A DNA stretch of 64,000 nucleotides from Halictus rubicundus (taxonomy: Eukaryota; Arthropoda; Insecta; Hymenoptera; Halictidae). The position numbers and the translations under genes were made by a program. Of this stretch, positions 26,006-39,540 are shown piece after piece (position 1 is the first letter of the stretch; each line of letters begins with the position of its first letter). The notes beneath the pieces were generated by a model. It was given only the letters and a program-made list of their open reading frames with translations. It made no database searches and was not told the origin of the DNA. Where the stretch lies: the NCBI RefSeq assembly GCF_050948215.1, contig NW_027488722.1:124001-188000 (forward strand). The letters are read 5' to 3'.

Positions 26006-27530
26006 TATCCTATCTTATCCTCTATCATATCCTATCATCCATCCTATCCTATCCTCTATCCTATCCTATCCTCCATCCTCTATCATATACTCTATCCTAT
26101 ACTCTATTGTATCCTATCCTCTATCCTATCCTATCCTCTATTCTATCCTATCCTCTATCCTATCCTATTCTCAATCCTATCCTATCCTCTATCCTAGCCT
26201 ATCCTCCATCCTATCCTCTATCCTATCCTATCCTCTATCCTATCCTATCCTCTATCGTATCCTATCGTCCATCGCATCCTCTATCGTCTATCCTATCCTA
26301 TCCTCTGTCATATCGTATCCTCTATCCTATCCTATCCTCTATCCTATAATATCCTATATCCTATCCTATCCTCTATCCTATCCTATCCTCTATCCTATCC
26401 TATCCCCTCTCATATCCTATTATCCTTCCTATCTTCTATCGCCTATCCTATCCTATCCTCTATCATATCCTATCATCCATCCTATCCTATCTTCTATCCT
26501 ATCCTATCCTCCATCCTGTATCCTATACTCTATCCTATACTCTATTGTATCCTATCCTCTATCCTATCCTATCCTCTATTCTATCCTATCCTTTATCCTA
26601 TCCTATCCTCAATCCTATCCTATCCTATCCTCTATCCTATCCTATCCTCCATCCTATCCTCTATCCTATCTTATCCTCTATCATATCCTATCATCCATCC
26701 TATCCTATCCTCTATCCTATCCTATCCTCCATCCTCTATCATATACTCTATCCTATACTCTATTGTATACTATCCTCTATCATATCCTATCATCAATCCT
26801 ATCCTATCCTCTATCATATCGAACCAACTATCCTATCCTATCCTGTATCCTTTACTTCCCTCTATCCTATCCTATCCTCTATCATATCGTATCAACTATC
26901 CTATCCTATCCTCTATCCTATACTACCCTCTATCCTATCCTATCCTCTATCCTATCTTATCATCTATCCTATCCTATCCTCTTTCCTATCCTATCCTCTA
27001 TCATATCCTATCATCCATCCTATCCTATCCTCTATCCTATCCTATCCTCCATCCTCTATCCTATACTCTATCCTATACTCTATTGTATCCTATCCTCTAT
27101 CCTATCCTATCCTCTATTCTATCCTATCCTCTATCCTATCCTATTCTCAAACCTATCCTATCCTCTATCCTAGCCTATCCTCCATCCTATCCTCTACCCT
27201 ATCCTATCCTCTATCCTATCCTATCCTCTATCGTATCCTATCGTCCATCGCATCCTCTATCGTCTATCCTATCCTATCCTCTGTCATATCGTATCCTCTA
27301 TCCTATCCTATCCTCTATCCTATAATATCCTATATCCTATCCTATCCTCTATCCTATCCTATCCCCTCTCATATCCTATTATACTTCCTATCTTCTATCG
27401 TCTATCCTATCCTATCCTCTATCATATCCTATCATCCATCCTATCCTCTATCCTATCATATCCTCTATTCTATCCTATCCTCTATCCTATCCTATCATCC
27501 ATCGCATCCTCTATCGTCTATCCTATCCTA
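26006..27530 (+). repeat. Family B satellite with a 976-bp tandem repeat
   Basis: Two copies of a module end at about 26349 and 27325. It runs through CTCTATTGTATCC, CTCAATCC or CTCAAACC, CTAGCC, TCGTCCATCGCATCC and TCTGTCATATCG. The copies are 976 bp apart. The same module lies at 4899-5141, so this zone and the 4.7-12 kb zone share ancestry. Odd units AACCAACTATCC near 26822 and CTTTACTTCCC near 26850 are among the most diverged in the window. At about 27530 the array returns to family A. Confidence 0.82.
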
Positions 27531-30320
27531 TCCTCTATACTATCCTATCCACTATCCTATCCTATCCTCTATCCTATCCTATCCTCTATCGTCTCCTGTC
27601 CTCTGTAATATCCAATCACCTATCCTATCCTATCCTCTATCCTATCATATCCTCTATCGTCTCCTATCCTCTATCCTATCCAATCCCCTATCCTATCCTC
27701 TATCCGATCCTATCCTCTATCCTATCCTATCCTCCATCCTATCATATCCTCTATCGTCTCCTGTCCTCTATCCTATCCAATCCCGTATCATATCCTCTAT
27801 CCGATCCTATCCTGTATCCTATCCTATCCTCTATCCTATAATATCATCTATCCTATCCTATTCTCTATCCTATCCTATCCTCTATCCTATCCTATCCTCT
27901 ATCCTATCCTATCCTGTATCCTATAATATCATCTATCCTATACTATTCTCTATCCTATCCTATCCTCTATCATATCATATTCTCTATGGTCTCCTATCCT
28001 CTATCCTCTCCTATCCCCTATCCTATCCTCGATCCGATCCTATCCTCTATCCTATCTTATCCTCTATCCTATAATATCATCTATCCTACACTATTCTCTA
28101 TCCTATCCTATCCTCTATCCTATCCTATCCTCTATCCTATCATATCCTCTATCGTCTCCTATTCTCTATCCTATCCTATCCTCTATCCTATCCTATCATC
28201 TATCCTATCCTATCCTCTATCCTATCCTATCCTCTATCCTATCCTAAACTCTATCCTATCCTATCCTCTATCCTATAATATCATCTATCCTATCCTATTC
28301 TCTATCCTATAATATCATCTATCCTACCCTATTCTCTATCCTATCCTATCCTCTATACTATCCTATCCTCTATCCAATCCTATCCTCTATCCTATCCTAT
28401 CCTCTATCCTATCCTATCCTCTATCCTATCCTATCCTCTATACTATCCTATCCTCTATCCTATCCTATCCTCTATCCTATCCTATCCTCTATCGTCTCCT
28501 GTCCTCTATCCTATCCAATCACCTATCCTACCCTCTATCGTCTCCAGTCCTCTATCCTATCCAATCACCTATCCTATCCTCTATCGTCTCCTATCCTCTA
28601 TCCTATAAAATCCCCTATCCATTCCCCTATCCTATCCTCTATACTATCCTATCCACTATCCTATCCTATCCTCTATCCTATCCTATCCTCTATCGTCTCC
28701 TGTCCTCTGTCCTATCCAATCACCTATCCTATCCTATCCTCTATCCTATCATATCCTCTATCGTCTCCTATCCTCTATCCTATCCAATCCCCTATCCTAT
28801 CCTCTATCCGATCCTATCCTCTATCCTATCCTATCCTCCATCCTATCATATCCTCTATCGTCTCCTGTCCTCTATCCTATCCAATCCCGTATCATATCCT
28901 CTATCCGATCCTATCCTCTATCCTATCCTATCCTCTATCCTATAATATCATCTATCCTATCCTATTCTCTATCCTATCCTATCCTCTATCCTATCCTATC
29001 CTCTATCCTATCCTATCCTGTATCCTATAATATCATCTATCCTATACTATTCTTTATCATATTCTCTATGGTCTCCTATCCTCTATCCTCTCCTATCCCC
29101 TATCCTATCCTCGATCCGATCCTATCCTCTATCCTATCTTATCCTCTATCCTATAATATCATCTATCCTACACTATTCTCTATCCTATCCTATCCTCTAT
29201 CCTATCCTATCATCTATCCTATCATATCCTCTATCGTCTCCTATTCTCTATCCTATCCTATCCTCTATCCTATCCTATCCTCTATCCTATCCTATCCTCT
29301 ATCCTATCCTCTATCCTATCCTATCCTATATCCTATAATATCATCTATCCTATCCTATTCTCTATCCTATCCTATCCTCTATCCTATCCTAAACTCTATC
29401 CTATCCTATCCTCTATCCTATAATATCATCTATCCTATCCTATTCTCTATCCTATAATATCATCTATCCTACCCTATTCTCTATCCTATCCTATCCTCTA
29501 TACTATCCTATCCTCTATCCAATCCTACCCTCTATCCTATCCTATCCTCTATACTATCCTATCCTCTATCCTATCCTATCCTCTATCCTATCCTATCCTC
29601 TATCGTCTCCTGTCCTCTATCCTATCCAATCACCTATCCTATCCTCTATCGTCTCCTATCCTCTATCCTATAAAATCCCCTATCCATTCCCCTATCCTAT
29701 CCTCTATCCTATCCTATCCTCTATCCTATCCTATCCTCTATCCTATCCTATCCTATCCTCTATCCTATCCTATCCTATCCTCTATCCTATCCTATCCAAT
29801 CCCCTATCCTATCCTCTATCCGATCCTATCCTCTATCCTATCCTATCCTCTATCCTATAATATCATCTATCCTATCCTATCCTCTATCCTATCCTATCCT
29901 CTATCCTATCCTATCCTCTATCCTATCCTATCCTCTATACTATCCTATCCTCTATCCTATAATATCATCTATCCTATACTATTCTCTATCCTATCCTATC
30001 TTCTATCATATCATATTCTCTATGGTCTCCTATCCTCTATCCTCTCCTATCCCCTATCCTATCCTCGATCCGATCCTATCCTCTATCCTATCTTATCCTC
30101 TATCCTATAATATCATCTATCCTACACTATTCTCTATCCTATCCTATCCTCTATCCTATCCTATCCTCTATCCTATCATATCCTCTATCGTCTCCTATTC
30201 TCTATCCTATCCTATCCTCTATCCTATCCTATCCTCTATCCTATAATATCATCTATCCTATCCTATCCTCTATCCTATCCTATCCTCTATCCTATCATAT
30301 CCTCTATCGTCTCCTATCCT
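27531..30320 (+). repeat. Family A block 4
   Basis: Three CTATGGTCTCC modules lie at about 27985, 29067 and 30021, each followed by CTCGATCC and a TAATATCATC with TACACTATTC pair. The sequence from about 29390 recurs from about 42510. The CTATGGTCTCC module at 30021 matches the one at 43007. Markers between the modules include TATAAAATCCCC (28604, 29669) and the CTGTCCTATCCAATCAC pair. Confidence 0.85.
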
Positions 30321-31290
30321 CTATCCAATCCAATCCCGTATCATAACCTCTATCCGATCCTGTCGTCTATCCTATCCTATTCTCTATCCTATAATATCAT
30401 CAATCCTATCCTATTCTCTATCCTATCCTATCCTCTATCCTATCCTAAACTCTATCCTATCCTATCCTCTATCATATCCTATCCTCTATCCTATCCTATC
30501 CTCTATCCTCTATCCTATCCTATTCTCTATCCTATCCTATCCTCTATCCTATTTTATCCTCTATATTATCCTATCCTCTATCGTCTCCTATCCTCTATCC
30601 TATCCTATCATCTATCCCATCCTATCCTCTATCCTCTCCTATCCTCTATACTATCCTATCCTCTATCCTATCCTCTATCCTATCCTATCCTCTATATTAT
30701 CCTATCCTCTATAATATCCTATCCTCTATCCTATTCTATCCTCTATCCTATCCTATCCTCTATCCTATCCAATCCCGTATCATAACCTCTATCCGATCCT
30801 ATCGTCTATCCTATCCTATTCTCTATCCTATAATATCATCAATCCTATCCTATTCTCTATCCTATCCTATCCTCTATCCTATCCTAAACTCTATCCTATC
30901 CTATCCTCTATCATATCCTATCCTCTATCCTATCCTATCCTCTATCCTCTATCCTATCCTATTCTCTATCCTATACTATCCTCTATCCTATTTTATCCTC
31001 TATATTATCCTATCCTCTATCGTCTCCTATCCTCTATCCTATCCTATCATCTATCCCATCCTATCCTCTATCCTCTCCTATCCTCTATACTATCCTATCT
31101 TCTATCCTATCCTCTATCATATCCTATCCTCCATCCTATCCTATCCTCTATCCTCTATCCTATCCTATCCTCTATCCTATCCTATGCTCTATCCTATCCT
31201 ATCCTCTATCCTATCCTCTATCCTATCCTATCCTCTATATTATCCTATCCTCTATAATATCCTATCCTCTATCCTATCCTATCCTCTATC
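30321..31290 (+). repeat. Family C satellite, segment 1
   Basis: Diagnostic units are CCCGTATCATAACC (about 30336 and 30775), AAACTC, CTATCCTATTTTATCCT, CTATATTATCCTATCCT, CTATAATATCCTATCCT and CTCTCCTATCC. The CCAATCCCGTATCATAACC landmark repeats after 439 bp (30330 and 30769), so this is about two tandem copies of a roughly 0.44-kb unit. The segment recurs at 43.3-44.3 and 44.8-45.8 kb. Confidence 0.85.
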
Positions 31291-32290
31291 CTATAATATC
31301 ATCTATTCTACCCTATTCTCTATCCTATCTTATCCTCTATCGTATAATATCATCTATCCTACACTATTCTCTATCCTATCCTATCCTCTATCCTATCCTA
31401 TCCTCTATCCTATCCTATCCTCTATCGTCTCCTATCCTCTATCCTATCCTATCCCCTATCCTATCCTCGATCCGATCCTATCCTCTATCCTATCTTATCC
31501 TCTATCCTATAATATCATCAATCCTACACTATTCTCTATCCTATCCTATCCTCTATCCTAACCTATCCTCTATCCTATCCTATCCTCTATACTATCCTAT
31601 CCTCTATCCTATCCTATCCTCTATCCTATCCTATCCTCTATCCTATCCTATCCTCTATCCTATCCTATCCTCTATACTATCCTATCCTCTATCCTATCAT
31701 ATCCTCTATCGTCTCCTATCCTCTATCCTATCCAATCTCCTATCCTATACTCTATCCTATAAAATCCCCTATCCATTCCACTATCGTATCCTCTATCCTA
31801 TCCTATCCTCCATCCTCTATCCTATACTCTATCCTATCCTATCCTCTATCCTATCCTATCCTCTATACTATCCTATCCTCTATCCTATCCTATCCTCTAT
31901 CCTATCCTATCCTCTATCGTCTCCTGTCCTCTGTCCTATCCAATCACCTATCCTATCCTATCCTCTATCCCATCCTATCCTCTATCCTATCCTATCCTCT
32001 ATCCTATAATATCATCTATCCTACACTATTCTCTATCCTATCCTATCCTCTATCCTATCCTATCCTCTATCCTATCCTATCCTCTATCCTATCCTATCCT
32101 CTATCCTATCCTATCCTCTATCGTCTCCTGTCCTCTATCCTATCCAATCACCTATCCTAACCTCTATCGTCTCCTATCCTCTATCCTATCCATTCCCCTG
32201 TCCTATCCTCTATCCGATCCTATCCTCTATCCTAACCTATCCTCTATCATATCCTATCCTCTATACTATCCTATCCTCTATCCTATCCTA
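31291..32290 (+). repeat. Family A satellite between C segments
   Basis: It has TTCTACCC and TACACTATTC units, CTCGATCC, a TATAAAATCCCC unit at 31758 with the private CATTCCACTATCG, and the CTGTCCTATCCAATCAC pair near 31930. It recurs at about 44.35-44.7 and 45.8-46.8 kb. Confidence 0.84.
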
Positions 32291-32625
32291 TCCTCTATCC
32301 TATCCTAAACTCTATCCTATCCTATCCTCTATCATATCCTATCCTCTATCCTATCCTATCCTCTATCCTCTATCCTATCCTATTCTCTATCCTATCCTAT
32401 CCTCTATCCTATTTTATCCTCTATATTATCCTATCCTCTATCGTCTCCTATCCTCTATCCTATCCTATCATCTATCCCATCCTATCCTCTATCCTCTCCT
32501 ATCCTCTATACTATCCTATCCTCTATCCTATCCTCTATCCTATCCTATCCTCTATATTATCCTATCCTCTATAATATCCTATCCTCTATCCTATTCTATC
32601 CTCTATCCTATCCTATCCTCTATCC
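32291..32625 (+). repeat. Family C satellite, segment 2
   Basis: This single C unit carries AAACTC, CTATTTTATCC (about 32408), TATATTATCC and CTATAATATCC. Its counterpart has the CTATTTTATCC landmark at 46908, an offset of 14500 bp. Confidence 0.85.
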
Positions 32626-35600
32626 TATAATATCATCTATCCTATCCTATCCTCTATCCTATCCTATCCGCTATCCTATCATATCCTCTATCGTCTCCTA
32701 TCCTCTATCCTATCCAATCTCCTATCCTATACTCTATCCTATAAAATCCCCTATCCATTCCACTATCGTATCCTCTATCCTATCCTATCCTCCATCCTCT
32801 ATCCTATACTCTATCCTATCCTATCCTCTATCCTATCCTATCCTCTATACTATCCTATCCTCTATCCTATCCTATCCTCTATCCTATCCTATCCTCTATC
32901 GTCTCCTGTCCTCTGTCCTATCCAATCACCTATCCTATCCTATCCTCTATCCCATCCTATCCTCTATCCTATCCTATCCTCTATCCTATAATATCATCTA
33001 TCCTATCCTCTTCTCTATCCTATCCTATCCTCTATCCTATCCTATCCTCTATCCTATCCTATCCTCTATCCTATCGTATCCTCTATCCTATCCTATCCTC
33101 TATCCTATCCTATCCTCTATCCTATCCTATCCTCTATCCTATCCTATCCTCTATCCTATAATATCATCTATCCGATCCTATCCTCTATCCGTTCCTATCC
33201 TCTATCCTATCCTATCCTCTATCCTATAATATCATCTATTCTACCCTATTCTCTATCCTATCTTATCCTCTATCGTATAATATCATCTATCCTACACTAT
33301 TCTCTATCCTATCCTATCCTCTATCCTATCCTATCCTCTATCCTATCCTATCCTCTATCCTATCCTATCCTCTATCGTCTCCTGTCCTCTATCCTATCCA
33401 ATCACCTATCCTAACCTCTATCGTCTCCTATCCTCTATCCTATCCATTCCCCTGTCCTATCCTCTATCCGATCCTATCCTGTATCCTAACCTATCCTCTA
33501 TCATATCCTATCCTCTATCATATCCTATCCTCTATACTATCCTATCCTCTATCCTATCCTATCCTCTATCCTATCCTATCCTCTATCCTATCCTATCCTC
33601 TATACTATCCTATCCTCTATACTATCCTATCCTCTATCCTATCCTATCCTCTATCCTATCCTATCCTCTATCCTATCCTATCCTCTATCCTATCCTATCC
33701 TCTATACTATAATATCCTCTATCCTATCCTATCCTCTATCCTATCCTATCCTCTATCGTCTCCTGTCCTCTATCCTATCCAATCACCTATCCTACCCTCT
33801 ATCGTCTCCAGTCCTCTATCCTATCCAATCACCTATCCTATCCTCTATCCTATAAAATCCCCTATCCATTCCCCTATCCTATCCTCTATCCTATCCTATC
33901 CTCTATCCTATCCTATCCTATCCTCTATCCTATCCTATCCAATCCCCTATCCTATCCTCTATCCGATCCTATCCTCTATCCTATCCTATCCTCTATCCTA
34001 TAATATCATCTATCCTATCCTATCCTCTATCCTATCCTATCCTCTATCCTATCCTATCCTCTATCCTATCCTATCCTCTATACTATCCTATCCACTATCC
34101 TATCCTATCCTCTATCCTATCCTATCCTCTATCGTCTCCTGTCCTCTGTCCTATCCAATCACCTATCCTATCCTATCCTCTATCCTATCATATCCTCTAT
34201 CGTCTCCTATCCTCTATCCTATCCAATCCCCTATCCTATCCTCTATCCGATCCTATCCTCTACCCTATCCTATCCTCCATCCTATCATATCCTCTATCGT
34301 CTCCTGTCCTCTATCCTATCCAATCCCGTATCATATCCTCTATCCGATCCTATCCTCTATCCTATCCTATCCTCTATCCTATCCTATCCTATCCTCTATC
34401 CTATCCTATCCAATCCCCTATCCTATCCTCTATCCTATCCTATCCTCTATCCTATCCTATCATCTATCGTCTCCTGTCCTCTGTCCTATCCAATCACCTA
34501 TCCTATCCTGTCCTCTATCCCATCCTATCCTCTATCCTATCCTATCCTCTATCCTATAATATCATCTATCCTATCCTCTTCTCTATCCTATCCTATCCTC
34601 TATCCTATCCTATCCTCTATCCTATCCTATCCTCTATCCTATCCTATCCTCTATCCTATCCTATCCTCTATCCTATCCTATCCTCTATCCTATCCTATCC
34701 TCTATCCTATAATATCATCTATCCGATCCTATCCTCTATCCGTTCCTATCCTCTATCCTATCCTATCCTCTATCCTATAATATCATCTATTCTACCCTAT
34801 TCTCTATCCTATCTTATCCTCTATCGTATAATATCATCTATCCTACACTATTCTCTATCCTATCCTATCCTCTATCCTATCCTATCCTCTATCCTATCCT
34901 ATCCTCTATCCTATCCTATCCTCTATCCTATCCTATCCTCTATCGTCTCCTATCCTCTATCCTATCCAATCACCTATCCTAACCTCGAACGTCTCCTATC
35001 CTCTATCCTATCCATTCCCCTGTCCTATCCTCTATCCGATCCTATCCTCTATCCTATCCTATCCTCTATCCTATCCTATCCTCTATCCTATAATATCATC
35101 TATCCTATCCTATTCTCTATCCTATCCTATCCTCTATCATATCATATTCTCTATCGTCTCCTATCCTCTATCCTATCCTATCCCCTATCCTATCCTCTAT
35201 CCGATCCTATCCTCTATCCTATCCTATCCTCCATCCTATCATATCCTCTATCGTCTCCTGTCCTCTATCCTATCCAATCCCGTATCATATCCTCTATCCG
35301 ATCCTATCCTCTATCCTATCCTATCCTCTATCCTATCCTATCCTATCCTCTATCCTATCCTATCCTATCCTCTATCCTATCCTATCCAATCCCCTATCCT
35401 ATCCTCTATCCGATCCTATCCTCTATCCTATCCTATCCTCTATCCTATAATATCATCTATCCTATCCTATCCTCTATCCTATCCTATCCTCTATCCTATC
35501 CTATCCTCTATCCTATCCTATCCTCTATCCTATCCTATCCTATCCTCTATACTATCCTATCCACTATCCTATCCTATCCTCTATCCTATCCTATCCTCTA

Positions 35601-36336
35601 TCGTCTCCTGTCCTCTGTCCTATCCAATCACCTATCCTATCCTATCCTCTATCCTATCATATCCTCTATCGTCTCCTATCCTCTATCCTATCCAATCCCC
35701 TATCCTATCCTCTATCCGATCCTATCCTCTATCCTATCCTATCCTCCATCCTATCATATCCTCTATCGTCTCCTGTCCTCTATCCTATCCAATCCCGTAT
35801 CATATCCTCTATCCGATCCTATCCTCTATCCTATCCTATCCTCTATCCTATAATATCATCTATCCTATCCTATTCTCTATCCTATCCTATCCTATCCTCT
35901 ATCCTATCCTATCCTCTATCCTATCCTATCCTGTATCCTATAATATCATCTATCCTATACTATTCTCTATCCTATCCTATCCTCTATCATATCATATTCT
36001 CTATGGTCTCCTATCCTCTATCCTCTATCCTATCCTATCCTCTATCGTCTCCTGTCCTCTGTCCTATCCAATCACCTATCCTATCCTATCCTCTATCCCA
36101 TCCTATCCTCTATCCTATCCTATCCTCTATCCTATAATATCATCTATCCTATCCTCTTCTCTATCCTATCCTATCCTCTATCCTATCCTATCCTCTATCC
36201 TATCCTATCCTCTATCCTATCGTATCCTCTATCCTATCCTATCCTCTATCCTATCCTATCCTCTATCCTATCCTATCCTCTATCCTATCCTATCCTCTAT
36301 CCTATAATATCATCTATCCGATCCTATCCTCTATCC
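32626..36336 (+). repeat. Family A block 5
   Basis: The segment has regular family A modules. CTATCCGTTCC units lie near 33188 and 34736. CTGTCCTATCCAATCAC pairs lie near 32910, 34140, 34480 and 35610. TATAAAATCCCC lies near 32740 and 33850, and CTATGGTCTCC at about 36001. It corresponds to about 47.1-51.5 kb. The offset grows from about 14.5 to 15.19 kb because of an extra tandem copy near 50 kb. No gene is visible. Confidence 0.85.
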
Positions 36337-39300
36337 GTTCCTATCCTCTATCCTATCCTATCCTCTACCCTATAATATCATCTATTCTACCCTATTCTCT
36401 ATCCTATCTTATCCTCTATCGTATAATATCATCTATCCTACACTATTCTCTATCCTATCCTATCCTCTATCCTATCCTATCCTCTATCCTATCCTATCCT
36501 CTATCCTATCCTATCCTCTATCCTATCCTATCCTCTATCGTCTCCTGTCCTCTATCCTATCCAATCACCTATCCTAACCTCTATCGTCTCCTATCCTCTA
36601 TCCTATCCATTCCCCTGTCCTATCCTCTATCCGATCCTATCCTCTATCCTATCCTATCCTCTATGCTATCCTATCCTCTATCCTATAATATCATCTATCC
36701 TATCCTATTCTCTATCCTATCCTATCCTCTATCCTAACCTATCCTCTATCCTATCCTATCCTCTATACTATCCTATCCTCTATCCTATCCTATCCTCTAT
36801 CCTATCCTATCCTCTATCCTATCCTATCCTCTATACTATCCTATCCTCTTTACCATCCTATCCTCTATCCTATCCTATCCTCTATCCTATCCTATACTCT
36901 ATCCTATCCTATCCTCTATCCTATCCTATCCTCTATACTATCCTATCCTCTATCCTATCCTATCCTCTATCCTATCCTATCCTCTATACTATCCTATCCT
37001 CTTTACCATCCTATCCTCTATCCTATCCTATCCTCTATCCTATCCTATCCTCTATCCTATCCTATCCTCTATCCTATCCTATCCTCTATACTATCCTATC
37101 CTCTTTACCATCCTATCCTCTATCCTATCCTATCCTCTACCCTATCCTATACTCTATCCTATCCTATCCTCTATCCTATCCTATCCTCTATCCTATCCTA
37201 TCCTCTATCGTCTCCGGTCCTCTATCCTATCCAATCACCTATCCTAACCTCTATCGTCTCCTATCCTCTATCCTATCCATTCCCCTGTCCTATCCTCTAT
37301 CCGATCCTATCCTCTATCCTATCCTATCCTCTATGCTATCCTATCCTCTATCCTATAATATCATCTATCCTATCCTATTCTCTATCCTATCCTATCCTCT
37401 ATCCTAACCTATCCTCTATCCTATCCTATCCTCTATACTATCCTATCCTGTATCCTATCCTATCCTCTATCCTATCCTATCCTCTATCCTATCCTATCCT
37501 CTATACTATCCTATCCTCTTTACCATCCTATCCTCTATCCTATCCTATCCTCTATCCTATCCTATACTCTATCCTATCCTATCCTCTATCCTATCCTATC
37601 CTCTATACTATCCTATCCTCTATCCTATCCTATCCTCTATCCTATCCTATCCTCTATCGTCTCCTGTCCTCTATCCTATCCAATCACCTATCCTACCCTC
37701 TATCGTCTCCTATCCTCTATCCTATCCATTCCCCTGTCCTATCCTCTATCCGATCCTATCCTCTATCCTATCCTATCCTCTATCCTATCCTATCCTCTAT
37801 CCTATAATATCATCTATCCTATCCTATTCTCTATCCTATCCTATCCTCTATCCTAACCTATCCTCTATCCTATCCTATCCTCTATACTATCCTATCCTCT
37901 ATCCTATCCTATCCTCTATCCTATCCTATCCTCTATCCTATCCTATCCTCTATACTATCCTATCCTCTATACCATCCTATCCTCTATCCTATCCTATCCT
38001 CTATCCTATCCTATACTCTATCCTATCCTATCCTCTATCCTATCCTATCCTCTATACTATCCTATCCTCTATCCTATCCTATCCTCTATCCTATCCTATC
38101 CTCTATCGTCTCCTGTCCTCTATCCTATCCAATCACCTATCCTACCCTCTATCGTCTCCAGTCCTCTATCCTATAAAATCCCCTATCCATTCCCCTATCC
38201 TATCCTCTATCCTATCCTATCCTCTATCCTATCCTATCCTATCCTCTATCCTATCCTATCCAATCCCCTATCCTATCCTCTATCCGATCCTATCCTCTAT
38301 CCTATCCTATCCTCTATCCTATAATATCATCAATCCTATCCTATCCTCTATCCTATCCTATCCTCTATCCTATCCTATCCTCTATCCTATCCTATCCTCT
38401 ATACTATCCTATCCACTATCCTATCCTATCCTCTATCCTGTCCTATCCTCTATCGTCTCCTGTCGTCTGTCCTATCCAATCACCTATCCTATCCTATCCT
38501 CTACCCAATCATATCCTCTATCGTCTCCTATCCTCTATCCTATCCAATCCCCTATCCTATCCTCTATCCGATCCTATCCTCTACCCTATCCTATCCTCCA
38601 TCCTATCATATCCTCTATCGTCTCCTGTCCTCTATCCTACCCAATCCCGTATCATATCCTCTATCCGATCCTATCCTCTATCCTATCCTATCCTCTATCC
38701 TATCCTATCCTATCCTCTATCCTATCCTATCCAATCCCCTATCCTATCCTCTATCCTATCCTATCCTCTATCCTATCCTATCATCTATCGTCTCCTGTCC
38801 TCTGTCCTATCCAATCACCTATCCTATCCTATCCTCTATCATATCATATTCTCTATGGTCTCCTATCCTCTATCCTCTCCTATCCCCTATCCTATCCTCG
38901 ATCCGATCCTATCCTCTATCCTATCTTATTATCTATCCTATAATATCATCTATCCTACACTATTCTCTATCCTATCCTATCCTCTATCCTATCCTATCAT
39001 CTATCCTATCATATCCTCTATCGTCTCCTATCCTCTATCCTATCCTATCCTCTATCCTATCCTATCCTCTATCCTATCCTATCCTCTATCCTATCCTATC
39101 CTCTATCCTATCCTATCCTCTATCCTATCCTCTATCCTATCCTATCCTCTATCCTATAATATCATCTATCCTATCCTATTCTCTATCCTATAATATCATC
39201 TATCCTACCCTATTCTCTATCCTATCCTATCCTCTATACTATCCTATCCTCTATCCAATCCTACCCTCTATCCTATCCTATCCTCTATACTATCCTATCC

Positions 39301-39540
39301 TCTATCCTATCCTATCCTCTATCCTATCCTATCCTCTATCGTCTCCTGTCCTCTATCCTATCCAATCACCTATCCTATCCTCTATCGTCTCCTATCCTCT
39401 ATCCTATAAAATCCCCTATCCATTCCCCTATCCTATCCTCTATCCTATCCTATCCTCTATCCTATCCTATCCTATCCTCTATCCTATCCTATCCTATCCT
39501 CTATCCTATCCTATCCAATCCCCTATCCTATCCTCTATCC
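36337..39540 (+). repeat. 3204-bp tandem duplication, copy 1
   Basis: Landmarks at 36365 (CTACCCTATAATATC), 36848, 37001, 37103 and 37518 (CTTTACCATCC) and 38854 (CTATGGTCTCC) all recur exactly 3204 bp later, so no indel separates the two copies over this stretch. Only scattered substitutions are visible, for example CTCCGGTCC near 37210, where copy 2 has CTCCTGTCC. The CTTTACC variant occurs nowhere else in the window. Confidence 0.92.

Noticed and set aside
26815..26865. Possible unique sequence in the diverged AACCAACTATCC and CTTTACTTCCC stretch
   Set aside because: Each word is still alignable to the unit with a few substitutions, and it is bounded by ordinary B units on both sides.
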